Assembly: GCA_050949165.1 (NCBI GenBank)
Contig: JBMNFF010000001.1
Span: forward strand, 434,001-498,000
Origin: DAIOXA01 sp050949165
GTDB lineage: Bacteria; Bacillota; Proteinivoracia; UBA4975
DNA: 64,000 bases
Direction of reading: 5' to 3'
A program made the translations under genes and the position numbers. Position 1 is the stretch's first letter. Every line of letters begins with the position of its first letter. The notes under the pieces were generated by a model. The model searched no databases and was not told where the DNA came from. It saw only the letters and a program-made list of their open reading frames with translations. Of the stretch, positions 1 through 8,301 are shown in pieces.

Positions 1-68
1 AGTGGCGTGCCCACTCCTCTTAGAAAATAATACCATAGCCTGCGGGAAGGTGCAAATGCGCCCCGCCT

Positions 69-704
69 TCAGGAATCCTCAAACTTAATGGTGTAGACTC
101 CTTCTACTTCCGCCAAGCGGTTGACCAAATCGTGGAGCAAGAGAGGGGCAGGAGTTTTTATGCCGATTTCCGCCTGAATGGTGTTGGCATTGCCCGTCGA
201 AATCTGAATAGAGCGAATGGACACCCCCATTTCCCCAAGCTTGGACCCTACCTTCCCCAATTGCCCGGGAACGTCGGCAATGGTCAGTTCCAGAATATGG
301 TGCTGCCCCTGGAGAATCCTCCGCTCCAGGGCGGTAAAGAAAAACAGGACTATGACCATCAAAACCGTGGTCAGGGTTGCGCCCAGGTAATAGCCAGCCC
401 CAATGGCCATGCCTATCCCAGCCACCGACCAAAGGCTGGCGGCAGTGGTCAGACCGCGGATGGTAGTGCCCTCCCGCATTATCGTCCCCGCGCCCAAAAA
501 GCCGATGCCGCTTACAATCTGGGCTGCCACCCTGGCCGGATCCCCGCCGGGAAAGCTGTTGATGGAGACCAGGGTGATGAGGGCTGCGCCTACAGAGACC
601 AGGGTGTGGGTCCTGAAGCCGGCGGGATGATTGTTCTTCTCCCTTTCCAAACCGATGACGCTGCCGAAGAGAACGGCGAGAAACAGGCGCAGAGCAACCT
701 CCAT
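69..704 (-). CDS. mgtC: MgtC/SapB family membrane protein
   Basis: This 211-residue protein has about four hydrophobic helices in its first ~130 residues. They include the family signatures GLEREKNNHPAGFRTH (about residues 18-33) and GIGFLGAGTI (about 66-75). A soluble C-terminal part of about 80 residues (HILELTIADVPGQLGKVG...) resembles an ACT-like regulatory fold. MgtC proteins sit in the inner membrane, and some modulate ATP synthase or Mg-dependent growth; the role here is not shown by sequence. The ATG has an AGGGAGG SD. It is the last gene after the glycosyltransferase, with a 13-base gap. No terminator is visible in bases 1-68, only a short hairpin at 1-15 without a T-run. Confidence 0.88.
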   Translation of the reverse strand: MEVALRLFLAVLFGSVIGLEREKNNHPAGFRTHTLVSVGAALITLVSINSFPGGDPARVAAQIVSGIGFLGAGTIMREGTTIRGLTTAASLWSVAGIGMAIGAGYYLGATLTTVLMVIVLFFFTALERRILQGQHHILELTIADVPGQLGKVGSKLGEMGVSIRSIQISTGNANTIQAEIGIKTPAPLLLHDLVNRLAEVEGVYTIKFEDS

Positions 705-717
705 AAAAACCCTCCCT

Positions 718-1347
718 TCAGTACTTCATCAGGTAGGCAATTATCTCCCGATACATCTTGAGTCGGTAACGAAACCCTTTCCAAAAGCCCATCTTCTCTT
801 CCTTCATGACATGGCTGAGATCCCGAAGCTCTACCGTTTCATAGGCAATCCCGTGTTCCTCAACAAAGCGGGTCAGAGCCATTTCGACACCAAAGCGGGC
901 AAAGTCCATATCCTGAACCTGTCTCAGAAGAGAGGCCTTGATGACCCGCTGACCCGACAGGTACGGGGCAAATTTCTGAGCCAGGTCGGTGGTCACTCGC
1001 CCCTTCTTGAACACCCCCAGGGTAACTTCGGCCCTGCCCTGGAGGACCGGCGCCAGCATGCTCTCGATATGGCTCTGTTTGAGGCCGATTAAATCTGCAT
1101 CCAAAAACAGAATATAATCGGCGTCGGTCTGCTTTACGCCGGCCAGCATGGCGCCTCCCTTGCCCCGGTTCTGGGGAAGATTGACCACCAGGGCGCCGGC
1201 TTTGGCCGCCACTACAGCGGTGTTGTCCCGGGAACCGTCGCTGACCACAATCACCTGCTCCAGATGGGGGGAGGCCACCAAGACCTTTACCACATCGGCG
1301 ATGGTCTTCTCTTCATTATATGCAGGAACAACCGCGGCAAATTTCAT
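718..1347 (-). CDS. Soluble family 2 glycosyltransferase
   Basis: A 209-residue GT-A fold glycosyltransferase. It shows the N-terminal nucleotide-binding segment VVPAYNEEKTI (about residues 6-16), VSDGSRDNT (about 35-43) and a DxD-type metal site in FLDADL (about 80-85). No membrane helix is visible, so it may act at the cytoplasmic face. Its ATG overlaps the ispG stop in an ATGA arrangement and has a GGGAGG SD, so it is probably translationally coupled to ispG. Neighbouring uppS, dxr and ispG make isoprenoid carrier precursors, which hints at polyprenyl-linked sugar transfer. That is inference; donor and acceptor are unknown. Confidence 0.82.
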   Translation of the reverse strand: MKFAAVVPAYNEEKTIADVVKVLVASPHLEQVIVVSDGSRDNTAVVAAKAGALVVNLPQNRGKGGAMLAGVKQTDADYILFLDADLIGLKQSHIESMLAPVLQGRAEVTLGVFKKGRVTTDLAQKFAPYLSGQRVIKASLLRQVQDMDFARFGVEMALTRFVEEHGIAYETVELRDLSHVMKEEKMGFWKGFRYRLKMYREIIAYLMKY

Positions 1348-2420
1348 TGAGTTCTTCCTCCCTGGTCACGCTCTTGGCCGCCAAATTCGGCGGCTACTAG
1401 GTTCAGCAGAGCTTTGGGCAGTTCGGCATTGGGCATGGTGCCCACCACCTCGCCCTTGCGAAAGAGAACGCCCTGCCTGGGGCCGAAGGCAATCCCCAGA
1501 TCGGCATGTCTCGCCTCGCCGGGGCCGTTGACCGAACAACCCATAACCGCCACCTTCAACGGCAGGTCCAAACCCGCCAGGCATTCTTCAACCTCCTGGA
1601 CGGCCAGGGCCACATCGAAACCGCTGCGGGCACAGGTAGGGCAACTGATGATTTCGATACCCTGGCGCAGCTCCAGGGCCCTGAGAATATCCAGGGCGAT
1701 GGGCACCTCTGCTGCCGGAGGACCGGTGACCGATACCCGCAGGGTGTCACCAATGCCCCGGATTAAGAGGCCGCCGATACCGATGGCGGATTTGATGGTG
1801 CTGGTCCTGGCAGTCCCCGCTTCGGTAACACCCAAGTGCAGGGGATAGTCGGTCTCCCGGGCAAATTGCAGATTGGCATGATATGTCTCTATAACTGAGG
1901 AGGATTTGAGAGAGACGACGATGTCCCGGCAACCCAAGTCCTCCAGGGTCTCACAATAGTATTTTGCTGATTTGACCAGGGCGTCCACCCTGGGTAGATG
2001 TCGGTAAGCGCTGTGCACAGAACCGGAATTGACGCCCACCCGCACCGGCACTTTTCGGCGCACTGCCTCCTTGATAACGGTCTTAACTGCCTTGGGCCCA
2101 GCCAAGGTCCCGGGATTAATTCTGAGTTTGGCGACCCCGGCGGCCATGGCCCCCAAGGCCAGCTGGTGATCATAGTGAATATCCGCCACCAGGGGCACGG
2201 GGCTGTTTGTACAGAGAGGCTCAAGGGCCTTGACGCTTTCGGCATCGGGAACGGCGACCCTGACCAAGTCACAGCCGGCTCTGGCCAGAGCCGTGATCTG
2301 GTCCAGGGTTCTTTGCACATCCCGGGTATCGGTATTGGTCATGGATTGAACCGCGATGGGGAAGCCGCTGCCCAGGGAAAGCTCGCCAATCCTGACGGTC
2401 CTGGTCGCTCTGCGCTGCAT
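1344..2420 (-). CDS. ispG: 4-hydroxy-3-methylbut-2-en-1-yl diphosphate synthase (GcpE)
   Basis: IspG is a [4Fe-4S] enzyme that reductively converts MEcPP to HMBPP in the MEP isoprenoid pathway. The 358-residue length is normal for the bacterial two-domain form. An N-terminal TIM barrel is followed by a C-terminal iron-sulfur domain with SCPTCARSG and GCSVNGPGEARHAD, which supply the three cluster cysteines and the nearby Glu. The ATG is preceded by GGGGGGATGAGAT. It lies 12 bases after rseP and shares its stop with the glycosyltransferase start. With dxr three genes upstream, this places two MEP enzymes in one transcription unit. Confidence 0.97.
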   Translation of the reverse strand: MQRRATRTVRIGELSLGSGFPIAVQSMTNTDTRDVQRTLDQITALARAGCDLVRVAVPDAESVKALEPLCTNSPVPLVADIHYDHQLALGAMAAGVAKLRINPGTLAGPKAVKTVIKEAVRRKVPVRVGVNSGSVHSAYRHLPRVDALVKSAKYYCETLEDLGCRDIVVSLKSSSVIETYHANLQFARETDYPLHLGVTEAGTARTSTIKSAIGIGGLLIRGIGDTLRVSVTGPPAAEVPIALDILRALELRQGIEIISCPTCARSGFDVALAVQEVEECLAGLDLPLKVAVMGCSVNGPGEARHADLGIAFGPRQGVLFRKGEVVGTMPNAELPKALLNLVAAEFGGQERDQGGRTQ

Positions 2421-2432
2421 ATCTCATCCCCC

Positions 2433-3455
2433 CTAGAGGATAAAGCGAATGATATCCCTGTACATGACGAAGAGCATCAGGGAAATGAGGAGGGCAAATC
2501 CCACCAGGTGAACGAGGCCTTCTTTGTGGGGATCCAAGGGCCGCCGCCTGATCAACTCGACGCCCAGGAAGACCAGCTTGCTGCCATCCAGGGCTGGAAT
2601 GGGAAGCAAGTTAAAGAGTCCCAGGTTGACGCTGATGAGGGCAGCCAAGTACAGCACGTTGATTAACCCGTCCTTGGCTGCCTGGCCCACGAAGTACACG
2701 ATGCCGATGGGGCCGGTGATGTCCTCGGCGGGAACCCGGCGGGTAATTATCCCCACCAGGCTCTTGAAGATCTCCCTTGTCAGGTTAAAGGTCTGGATAA
2801 AGCCTTCCTTGATACTGGCCAGAATTGACAGGCGACCGACAGGTGGGGCAATCCCCACCTCTGAGTATTTTTCTCCCATCCGGGGAGTGACGACGATCTC
2901 CAGCTGCCGGCCCTGGCGAGACACGACGAAGGTCAGGGTCTTGCCGGGATTGGCTCGAATATACTGTTGGACATCTGTCCACCGGGCCATTTCCTGAGAA
3001 TCAATCCGCACTATTTCATCGCCGGCTTGCAGGCCCGCGGCCTCTGCCGGCATGTCGGGGAGGACGGCGCCGATTCTGGGCTCGTTGAGGGTGACGCCGC
3101 CGATGACGCCAAAGATGAGGACAAAGATGACCAGGGCCAGGACAAAATTCATCGCCGGCCCGGCAGCTATCACAGCCATTCGCTGTAAGGGGGACTTGTT
3201 CTGATAGCTGGCAGGGTTATCGCTATTGGCTTCCTCTTCTTCCCCCTCTTCCCCCAGCATCCGCACATAGCCGCCCATGGGAATCACACGGATGGAAAAC
3301 TGGGTGCCCGCTGCACTAAATCCCGCCAGCTTGGGACCGAAGCCAATGGAGAATTCTTCCACCTCAATGCCTACCCGGCGAGCCGCCAGAAAATGCCCCA
3401 ACTCGTGGACCAGGATGATGACGCTGAAGACTATTATTGCCACCAATACAGACAT
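2433..3455 (-). CDS. rseP: Site-2 intramembrane metalloprotease RseP/RasP
   Basis: RseP cleaves transmembrane anti-sigma factors and remnant signal peptides. The zinc motif HELGHF lies in the first membrane helix (about residues 17-22). A PDZ domain occupies roughly residues 110-190 (GAVLPDMPAEAAGLQAGDEIVR), and the third zinc ligand is in NLLPIPALDGSK near the C-terminus. I chose the ATG at 3455 because GGAG lies 8 bases upstream; an in-frame ATG at 3461 and a GTG at 3464 overlap the dxr stop and have poor spacing. The predicted length is 340 residues. The position between dxr and ispG is typical of Bacillota. Confidence 0.95.
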   Translation of the reverse strand: MSVLVAIIVFSVIILVHELGHFLAARRVGIEVEEFSIGFGPKLAGFSAAGTQFSIRVIPMGGYVRMLGEEGEEEEANSDNPASYQNKSPLQRMAVIAAGPAMNFVLALVIFVLIFGVIGGVTLNEPRIGAVLPDMPAEAAGLQAGDEIVRIDSQEMARWTDVQQYIRANPGKTLTFVVSRQGRQLEIVVTPRMGEKYSEVGIAPPVGRLSILASIKEGFIQTFNLTREIFKSLVGIITRRVPAEDITGPIGIVYFVGQAAKDGLINVLYLAALISVNLGLFNLLPIPALDGSKLVFLGVELIRRRPLDPHKEGLVHLVGFALLISLMLFVMYRDIIRFIL

Positions 3456-3460
3456 AACCA

Positions 3461-4618
3461 TCACTCCATACTCTTCAAAATAGCGCGGGTTTCGGCCTGG
3501 GTCAGCTCCATGGTCTCTAGAATCCCGGCTAAATCGGGTTGTGCTTGCCAGGGGACTGCGCTCAAAACGGCCTCAATGACCTCAGGAATCTCAGTAAAGG
3601 CCAGTTTGCCCTGTAAGAAGGCCTCCACGCAGAGGTCGTTGGCCGAGCTCAACACGGCGGGGGCGTTGCCGCCCTTATAGAGAGCAGCCCTGGCCAGTTC
3701 CAGACAGGGGAAGGTGGCCAGATCAGGCTCTTCAAAGCTCAGGGCCGACCAGCTGAGCCAATCAACAAAGTGCTGGGGCTCCCCCGGCCAGCGTTGGGGC
3801 CAGGAGAGTGCATATTGTATGGGCAGTTCCATGGACGGCACCCCCATTTGGGCCAGAATCGTCCCATCGATAAATTCCACCATGGAGTGAACAATGCTCT
3901 GGGGATGAATCAGGACGTGGATCCTATCGGGTTCCACCCCAAAGAGCCAGTGGGCCTCGATTACTTCCAGACCCTTGTTCATCAGGGTGGCCGAATCCAC
4001 CGAAATCTTTGTCCCCATCTGCCAATTGGGGTGTTTTATCGCCTGGGCCGGGGTAACGCCGGCCAGCTCTTCTCTGGTCTTGCCCCGAAACGGCCCCCCG
4101 GATGCCGTGAGGATTAATTTGCTCACCTGGCCTGACTGCCCTTCCAGGCACTGAAAAATCGCAGAGTGCTCGCTGTCCAGGGGCATTAATTTTACGCCTC
4201 TTTCCCGGCAGAGGCTTGTGACCAGGCGACCGGCCATGACCAACACCTCTTTGTTGGCCAAGGCGATATCAGAACCTGCCTCTATGGCGGTGATGACGGG
4301 CAAGAGCCCGGCGCTCCCCACCATGGCGGCTACCAGCAGGAAAAACTTTTCGACGGCAATCAGTTCCAACAGTCCTTCGGCGCCCGCGAGGACCTGGACG
4401 GGCAGATCGGCAACCCGTCGGGCCAGCTCCTTGGCAGCGCTTTTGTCAGCCATCGCCGCCCACCTGGGGGAGAAGGCGCGCACCTGTTCTTCCATGAGAC
4501 GCCAATTGGCATTGGCCGCCAGCAGCTGAACCCGGTACTGGCCGGGATTGCGGGCCAGCACCGAGAGGGTTTGCCGGCCTACCGAACCGGTGGAACCCAA
4601 TATCGCTAGAGTTCTCAT
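3461..4618 (-). CDS. dxr: 1-deoxy-D-xylulose 5-phosphate reductoisomerase
   Basis: Dxr performs the NADPH-dependent rearrangement and reduction of DXP to MEP, the committed MEP-pathway step. The protein begins with the Rossmann motif ILGSTGSVG (residues 6-14). The central catalytic region contains MPLDSEHSAIFQ, SGGPFRG and the flexible-loop segment HPNWQMGTKISVDSA. The length of 385 residues is usual. The start is ATG with only a weak SD (GGGATGG). It sits 4 bases after cdsA and is followed closely by rseP, the standard uppS-cdsA-dxr-rseP order. Confidence 0.97.
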   Translation of the reverse strand: MRTLAILGSTGSVGRQTLSVLARNPGQYRVQLLAANANWRLMEEQVRAFSPRWAAMADKSAAKELARRVADLPVQVLAGAEGLLELIAVEKFFLLVAAMVGSAGLLPVITAIEAGSDIALANKEVLVMAGRLVTSLCRERGVKLMPLDSEHSAIFQCLEGQSGQVSKLILTASGGPFRGKTREELAGVTPAQAIKHPNWQMGTKISVDSATLMNKGLEVIEAHWLFGVEPDRIHVLIHPQSIVHSMVEFIDGTILAQMGVPSMELPIQYALSWPQRWPGEPQHFVDWLSWSALSFEEPDLATFPCLELARAALYKGGNAPAVLSSANDLCVEAFLQGKLAFTEIPEVIEAVLSAVPWQAQPDLAGILETMELTQAETRAILKSME

Positions 4619-4622
4619 CTAT

Positions 4623-5399
4623 TTATATTACCATCCCAAAGAAGATATAGCTAATGGTGGCGGTGAAGAGCAAGCTGTCGATGCGATCCAAAAATCCGCC
4701 GTGGCCGGGGAGCATACTGCCCGAGTCCTTTACCCCGGCATGGCGCTTGAATGCCGATTCGGCCAGGTCGCCGATTTGGCACATGGCAGAAGCAATGACG
4801 CCCCAAAGGGCGAAGTGGATTACGTTGCCATCCATTAGTATTCCAAAAGCAAGGGCAATCATCACGCCGGTAATCAAGCCGCCCACTGCACCTGCCCAGG
4901 ACTTGTTGGGCGAGATGGCCGGGGCAAGCTTCTTCTTACCCAGGGCCTTTCCCAGAAAGAAGGCGCCGGAATCGGTACCCCAGGTCAGGAGAAGTACTGC
5001 CAGGGTGTAGAGCATGCCGTCATCCAGATAGCGGACCAGGGCCAGGGTAGAAGCCAGCACCGGCACATAGAGCCCACCGAAGATGAGGCCTGCACCCTGC
5101 AAAAAGGATACCCTGGTATAGCCAAAGACGAAGAGAATACTGGCGCTGATCAGCAAGTAGAGCATGAAATAGACATGCCAGGGAATAAAGGCGAAGTAGA
5201 AATTAAGAAAGTAGGGCAAGCCCAGGACCAGGGAGGCCAACAGGCTGGTGCGCAGGCTGAACCCCAGCATCCGGGCGAATTCAGCGGTGGCCGCCAGGGC
5301 AAAGAAGGCAAGAAAAATCAGGAACACCGGCCCTCCCAGGTAGAGGACCAGTAAGACTACAGGAATCAAAACGCTGGCTGTAAGAACACGCGCAAGTAT
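4623..5399 (-). CDS. cdsA: Phosphatidate cytidylyltransferase, probable ATA start
   Basis: CdsA makes CDP-diacylglycerol from phosphatidic acid and CTP in the membrane. Many hydrophobic helices and the C-terminal signature (KRHAGVKDSGSMLPGHGGFLDRID) identify it. The start is unusual. The family N-terminus, here RVLTASVLIPVVLLVLY, begins soon after the in-frame uppS stop TAA (5418-5420). Between that stop and the first conventional start, TTG at 5369, there is no ATG, GTG or TTG. The TTG has no SD and would cut the first helix. A GGGGGG run (5408-5413) sits 8 bases before an ATA at 5399, so I start there (258 residues). A base-call error is the alternative. Confidence 0.8.
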   Translation of the reverse strand: MLARVLTASVLIPVVLLVLYLGGPVFLIFLAFFALAATAEFARMLGFSLRTSLLASLVLGLPYFLNFYFAFIPWHVYFMLYLLISASILFVFGYTRVSFLQGAGLIFGGLYVPVLASTLALVRYLDDGMLYTLAVLLLTWGTDSGAFFLGKALGKKKLAPAISPNKSWAGAVGGLITGVMIALAFGILMDGNVIHFALWGVIASAMCQIGDLAESAFKRHAGVKDSGSMLPGHGGFLDRIDSLLFTATISYIFFGMVI

Positions 5400-5417
5400 G
5401 GCAAACGCCCCCCGTCT

Positions 5418-6164
5418 TTATATTCCGCCAAAGCGGCGATGTCGCCGCTGGAACTGTTCGATAGCCTTGTAGAGATGGTACTGGTTAAAATCCGGCCACA
5501 GGATGTCCAGAAAACAGAGCTCCGAATAGGCGATCTGCCAAAGCATGAAATTGCTGATGCGGATCTCGCCGCTGGTCCTGATCACCAGGTCTGGACAGGG
5601 CATCCCCCGGGTGTAGAGGCGGTCTTCAAAATCCTCGCTGGTAATAGCCTCAGGGTTCAAGTTCCTGGCCTTGAAATCCTGGTACAACTGGCGGGCCGCC
5701 CGGAGGATCTCCTCCCGGGCGCCATAATTCAGGGCAAAGTTGAGGACCAAGCCGGTGTTGTCCTTGGTGGCTTGAATTCCCTCGGCGACGGCTGACTGGG
5801 TATGCCGGGGCAGACCGGACACATCGCCGATTATTCCCAGGCGAATATTGTTTTCCATGATGGTGTCGAGCTCCCTGTTGATGAACTGGCCGGGCAAATC
5901 CATCAGGAAATCCACCTCTGCTTTGGGGCGCCGCCAATTTTCGGTGGAAAAGGCAAAGAGGGTCAAGTACTTGACTTCTATTTCCCGTAGCCCTTCCAGA
6001 CACCTTTTAATGGCCTCCATACCTTGCCTATGGCCGGCCACCCGGGGCAATCCCCGCTTCTTGGCCCAGCGGCCGTTGCCATCCATTATTATCGCTATGT
6101 GCTCGGGGATTTTTCCAGAGCGAATGCTCTCTAACTGCTTGGTCTGCCTCCATTTGTTCAGCAT
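5418..6164 (-). CDS. uppS: Undecaprenyl diphosphate synthase
   Basis: UppS condenses isopentenyl diphosphate onto farnesyl diphosphate to make the C55 lipid carrier for cell-wall synthesis. It shows the cis-prenyltransferase signatures IAIIMDGNGRWAKKRG (catalytic Asp in MDGNG), FAFSTENWRRP and, near the C-terminus, PDLVIRTSGEIRISNF. I chose ATG 6164 (248 residues, the family norm) because AAGGTGA lies just upstream. An earlier TTG at 6209 would run into a palindrome and add non-homologous residues. The stop codon is in frame with the downstream cdsA reading frame. Confidence 0.96.
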   Translation of the reverse strand: MLNKWRQTKQLESIRSGKIPEHIAIIMDGNGRWAKKRGLPRVAGHRQGMEAIKRCLEGLREIEVKYLTLFAFSTENWRRPKAEVDFLMDLPGQFINRELDTIMENNIRLGIIGDVSGLPRHTQSAVAEGIQATKDNTGLVLNFALNYGAREEILRAARQLYQDFKARNLNPEAITSEDFEDRLYTRGMPCPDLVIRTSGEIRISNFMLWQIAYSELCFLDILWPDFNQYHLYKAIEQFQRRHRRFGGI

Positions 6165-6188
6165 GTGTTCACCTTCATTCCAGTCGAA

Positions 6189-6206
6189 GCGCCCCGTACG
6201 GGGCGC
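6189..6206. repeat. 18-bp perfect palindrome between frr and uppS
   Basis: The sequence gcgccccgtacggggcgc equals its own reverse complement. It lies in the 57-base gap between the frr stop and the uppS ATG. No T-run follows on the minus strand, so it is not a classical terminator. It could be an mRNA structure element or a protein site; nothing identifies which. Confidence 0.6.
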
Positions 6207-6221
6207 CAAGGACTGAGTAAG

Positions 6222-6779
6222 TTAAACTTCCATGATCTCCGCCTCTTTGTGGCTGAGCTGTTCATCCACCATTTTGACAAATTTGTCGGTGATCTTCTGG
6301 ATTTCCTCTTGAGCTCTCCGCTCGTCGTCTTCGGATATCTCGCCGTCTTTTTGCATTTCCTTGACGAGGTCATTGGCATCCCGGCGGATGTTGCGAATGG
6401 CCACCTTGCATTCCTCGGCCTTCTTGCGCACCACCTTGACCAACTCTGCCCGCCTCTCCTGAGTCAGCTGGGGGATGGGCAGGCGGATGACGTTGCCGTC
6501 ATTATTGGGAGTTAACCCCAGATCCGACTTGAGAATTGCCTTTTCTATTTCGGGGATGGAAGATTTATCCCAAGGTTGGATTACCAAGAGCCTGGGCTCA
6601 GGGGCACTGACATTGGCCATCTGCTTAATTGGCGTCATGGTCCCATAGTACTCCACGCTGAGCCTGTCCAGCAAGGCGGGATTTGCCCGGCCCGCCCTGA
6701 CAGCATTGAATTCGGACTTTAAGGCCGCCAGGGCTTTGGTCATACGATTTTCTGTGTCACTATAAATTTCGGCAAACAA
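6222..6779 (-). CDS. frr: Ribosome recycling factor
   Basis: RRF splits post-termination ribosomes together with EF-G. The conserved core is present: MTKALAALKSEFNAVRAGRANPALLDRLSVEYYG near the N-terminus is the family motif region (cited here only as a landmark pair, RAGRANPALLD and VEYYG). The C-terminal helices end in DEQLSHKEAEIMEV. I set the start at TTG 6779 (185 residues, the standard length) because an AAGGGGGT SD inside the pyrH end precedes it. A longer frame open to 6890 only adds shadow of pyrH. The gap to pyrH is 5 bases, so translation is probably coupled. Confidence 0.96.
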   Translation of the reverse strand: MFAEIYSDTENRMTKALAALKSEFNAVRAGRANPALLDRLSVEYYGTMTPIKQMANVSAPEPRLLVIQPWDKSSIPEIEKAILKSDLGLTPNNDGNVIRLPIPQLTQERRAELVKVVRKKAEECKVAIRNIRRDANDLVKEMQKDGEISEDDERRAQEEIQKITDKFVKMVDEQLSHKEAEIMEV

Positions 6780-6784
6780 TTTTC

Positions 6785-7501
6785 TTACCCCCTTATAATT
6801 GTTCCGATTTTTTCTCCGCAGACTGCGCTTATTATATTTGTCCCCTGGGACATCGAAAACACTATAATGGGAATGTTGTTGTCCATACACAGAGAGGCTG
6901 CGGTGGTATCCATTACTCCCAGGCCCCGCTTCAAGACCTCCAGGTGGGTCAACTCGGTAAAGGGGCGAGCCTCGGGATCCTTGAGGGGGTCCCGATCATA
7001 GACGGCATCGACATTGCCCTTGGCCATGAGGATGACTTCTGCCTCAATCTCAGCAGCCCGCAGGGCGGCGGCGGTGTCGGTGGAAAAATAAGGATTGCCG
7101 GTGCCGGCGGCGAAGATGACCACCCGCCCCTTCTCCAGATGGCGGATCGCCCGCCTTCTTATGTACGGTTCCGCCACCTGCCGCATTTCAATGGCTGTCT
7201 GGGTCCTGGTGGTAACCCCCAGGGACTCCAAAGCATCCTGGAGGGCAAGGGCATTGATTACCGTGGCCAGCATCCCCATATAATCGGCGGTGGCCCGGTC
7301 CATTCCCCTCATGCTGGCCGGAGCACCTCTCCAGATATTGCCGCCGCCCACAACGCAGGCGACCTGGACGCCCATTTCTGTCAGGGTCTTGATCTGAGAG
7401 CCGACATTTTTCAGGACTTCGCCGTCGATGCCTACGCCCTTGGCTCCGGCCAAGGCCTCGCCGCTGAGCTTCAATACCACCCGTCTGTACGCAAGCTGCA
7501 T
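6785..7501 (-). CDS. pyrH: UMP kinase
   Basis: PyrH is the hexameric bacterial UMP kinase of the amino-acid-kinase fold; it phosphorylates UMP to UDP. Signatures are LKLSGEALAGAKGVGID (P-loop-like N-terminus, about residues 10-26), VVGGGNIWRGA (about 50-60) and MAKGNVDAVYDRDPLKDP (nucleotide site). The 238-residue length is normal. It starts a transcription unit after the tsf terminator. The next gene frr uses an SD inside the pyrH 3' end. Confidence 0.97.
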   Translation of the reverse strand: MQLAYRRVVLKLSGEALAGAKGVGIDGEVLKNVGSQIKTLTEMGVQVACVVGGGNIWRGAPASMRGMDRATADYMGMLATVINALALQDALESLGVTTRTQTAIEMRQVAEPYIRRRAIRHLEKGRVVIFAAGTGNPYFSTDTAAALRAAEIEAEVILMAKGNVDAVYDRDPLKDPEARPFTELTHLEVLKRGLGVMDTTAASLCMDNNIPIIVFSMSQGTNIISAVCGEKIGTIIRG

Positions 7502-7550
7502 ATTGTCACCCTCCAGTCTAATTCGCTTTCAAACAGCAAAATTCCTCTTT

Positions 7551-7578
7551 TCAGAAAACAGAGCACCTAAGTGCTCTG
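7551..7578 (-). terminator. Rho-independent terminator after tsf
   Basis: On the minus strand an 8-bp stem CAGAGCAC/GTGCTCTG with loop TTAG is followed by TTTT. It begins a few bases after the tsf stop and separates tsf from pyrH. Confidence 0.85.
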
Positions 7579-7584
7579 TTGCAT

Positions 7585-8232
7585 CTATTGATTTTGCAGC
7601 TTTGCAACTTCGGCAGCAAAATCGTCTTCCCGTTTTTCCAGGCCCTCTCCCCGTTCAAAGCGAACGAAGCGGCGCAGGGTGATATTCTCCCCAAACTGGG
7701 CGATTTTCTCCTGCACCAATTGGCCAATGGTTATGTTGGGATCCTTGACAAAGGGTTGCTCCAGCAGGCAAATCTCGTTGATGAATTTATCCAGGCGGCC
7801 GGCGACGACCTTCTCGGCGATTTCCGGCTTCTTGCCCTCATTGATGGCCTGGTTGATGAGAATTTGCTTTTCTTTTTCCAGCACTTCGGGTTCTACATCT
7901 TCCCTGCGCACATATTTGGGATTGGCGGCAGCGACGTGCATGCAGATATCGTGGACCAGGGCCTTGAAGTCATCGGTCTTGGCGACAAAATCTGTCTCGC
8001 AGTTGACCTCCACCAGAACCCCAATCTTGCCGTTGCCATGTATGTAAGAACCCACTACGCCTTCAGCGGTAATCCGGCCGGATTTTTTAGCGGCGGCGGC
8101 CAGGCCCTTCTCCCGAAGCAAATCCACAGCCTTTTCCAGATTATCCCCCGTTTCGGCCAGGGCCTTTTTGCAATCCAAAAAACCTGCCCCGGTCCGGGCG
8201 CGCAACTCTTTAATCATCTCGGCTGATGCCAT
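7585..8232 (-). CDS. tsf: Translation elongation factor Ts
   Basis: EF-Ts is the guanine nucleotide exchange factor for EF-Tu. The N-terminal UBA-like domain carries the family signature LRARTGAGFLDCKKAL, and the core contains EVNCETDFVAK (the TDFVA contact region). At 215 residues this is the compact single-core form common in Clostridia. The ATG has a GGAGG SD. It follows rpsB, with an attenuator-like hairpin between them, and is closed by its own terminator. Confidence 0.97.
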   Translation of the reverse strand: MASAEMIKELRARTGAGFLDCKKALAETGDNLEKAVDLLREKGLAAAAKKSGRITAEGVVGSYIHGNGKIGVLVEVNCETDFVAKTDDFKALVHDICMHVAAANPKYVRREDVEPEVLEKEKQILINQAINEGKKPEIAEKVVAGRLDKFINEICLLEQPFVKDPNITIGQLVQEKIAQFGENITLRRFVRFERGEGLEKREDDFAAEVAKLQNQ

Positions 8233-8257
8233 TTCTCTTCCTCCTTCTTTAAAGCTT

Positions 8258-8294
8258 AAAAAAGGTAAGAGTAAATATGAAATTTACCCTCACC
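8258..8294 (-). terminator. Attenuator-like hairpin between rpsB and tsf
   Basis: On the minus strand a 13-bp stem (GGTGAGGGTAAAT / ATTTACTCTTACC, two G-U pairs) with loop TTCAT is followed by TTTTTT. It lies inside the 69-base gap between the rpsB stop and the tsf start. Since tsf has no obvious promoter of its own here, this is probably a partial terminator that sets the tsf:rpsB ratio. Confidence 0.75.
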
Positions 8295-8301
8295 CCTTAG
8301 G

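Noticed and set aside
1..15. Hairpin AGTGG/CCACT as a terminator for mgtC
   Set aside because: Short stem and no T-run within the window.
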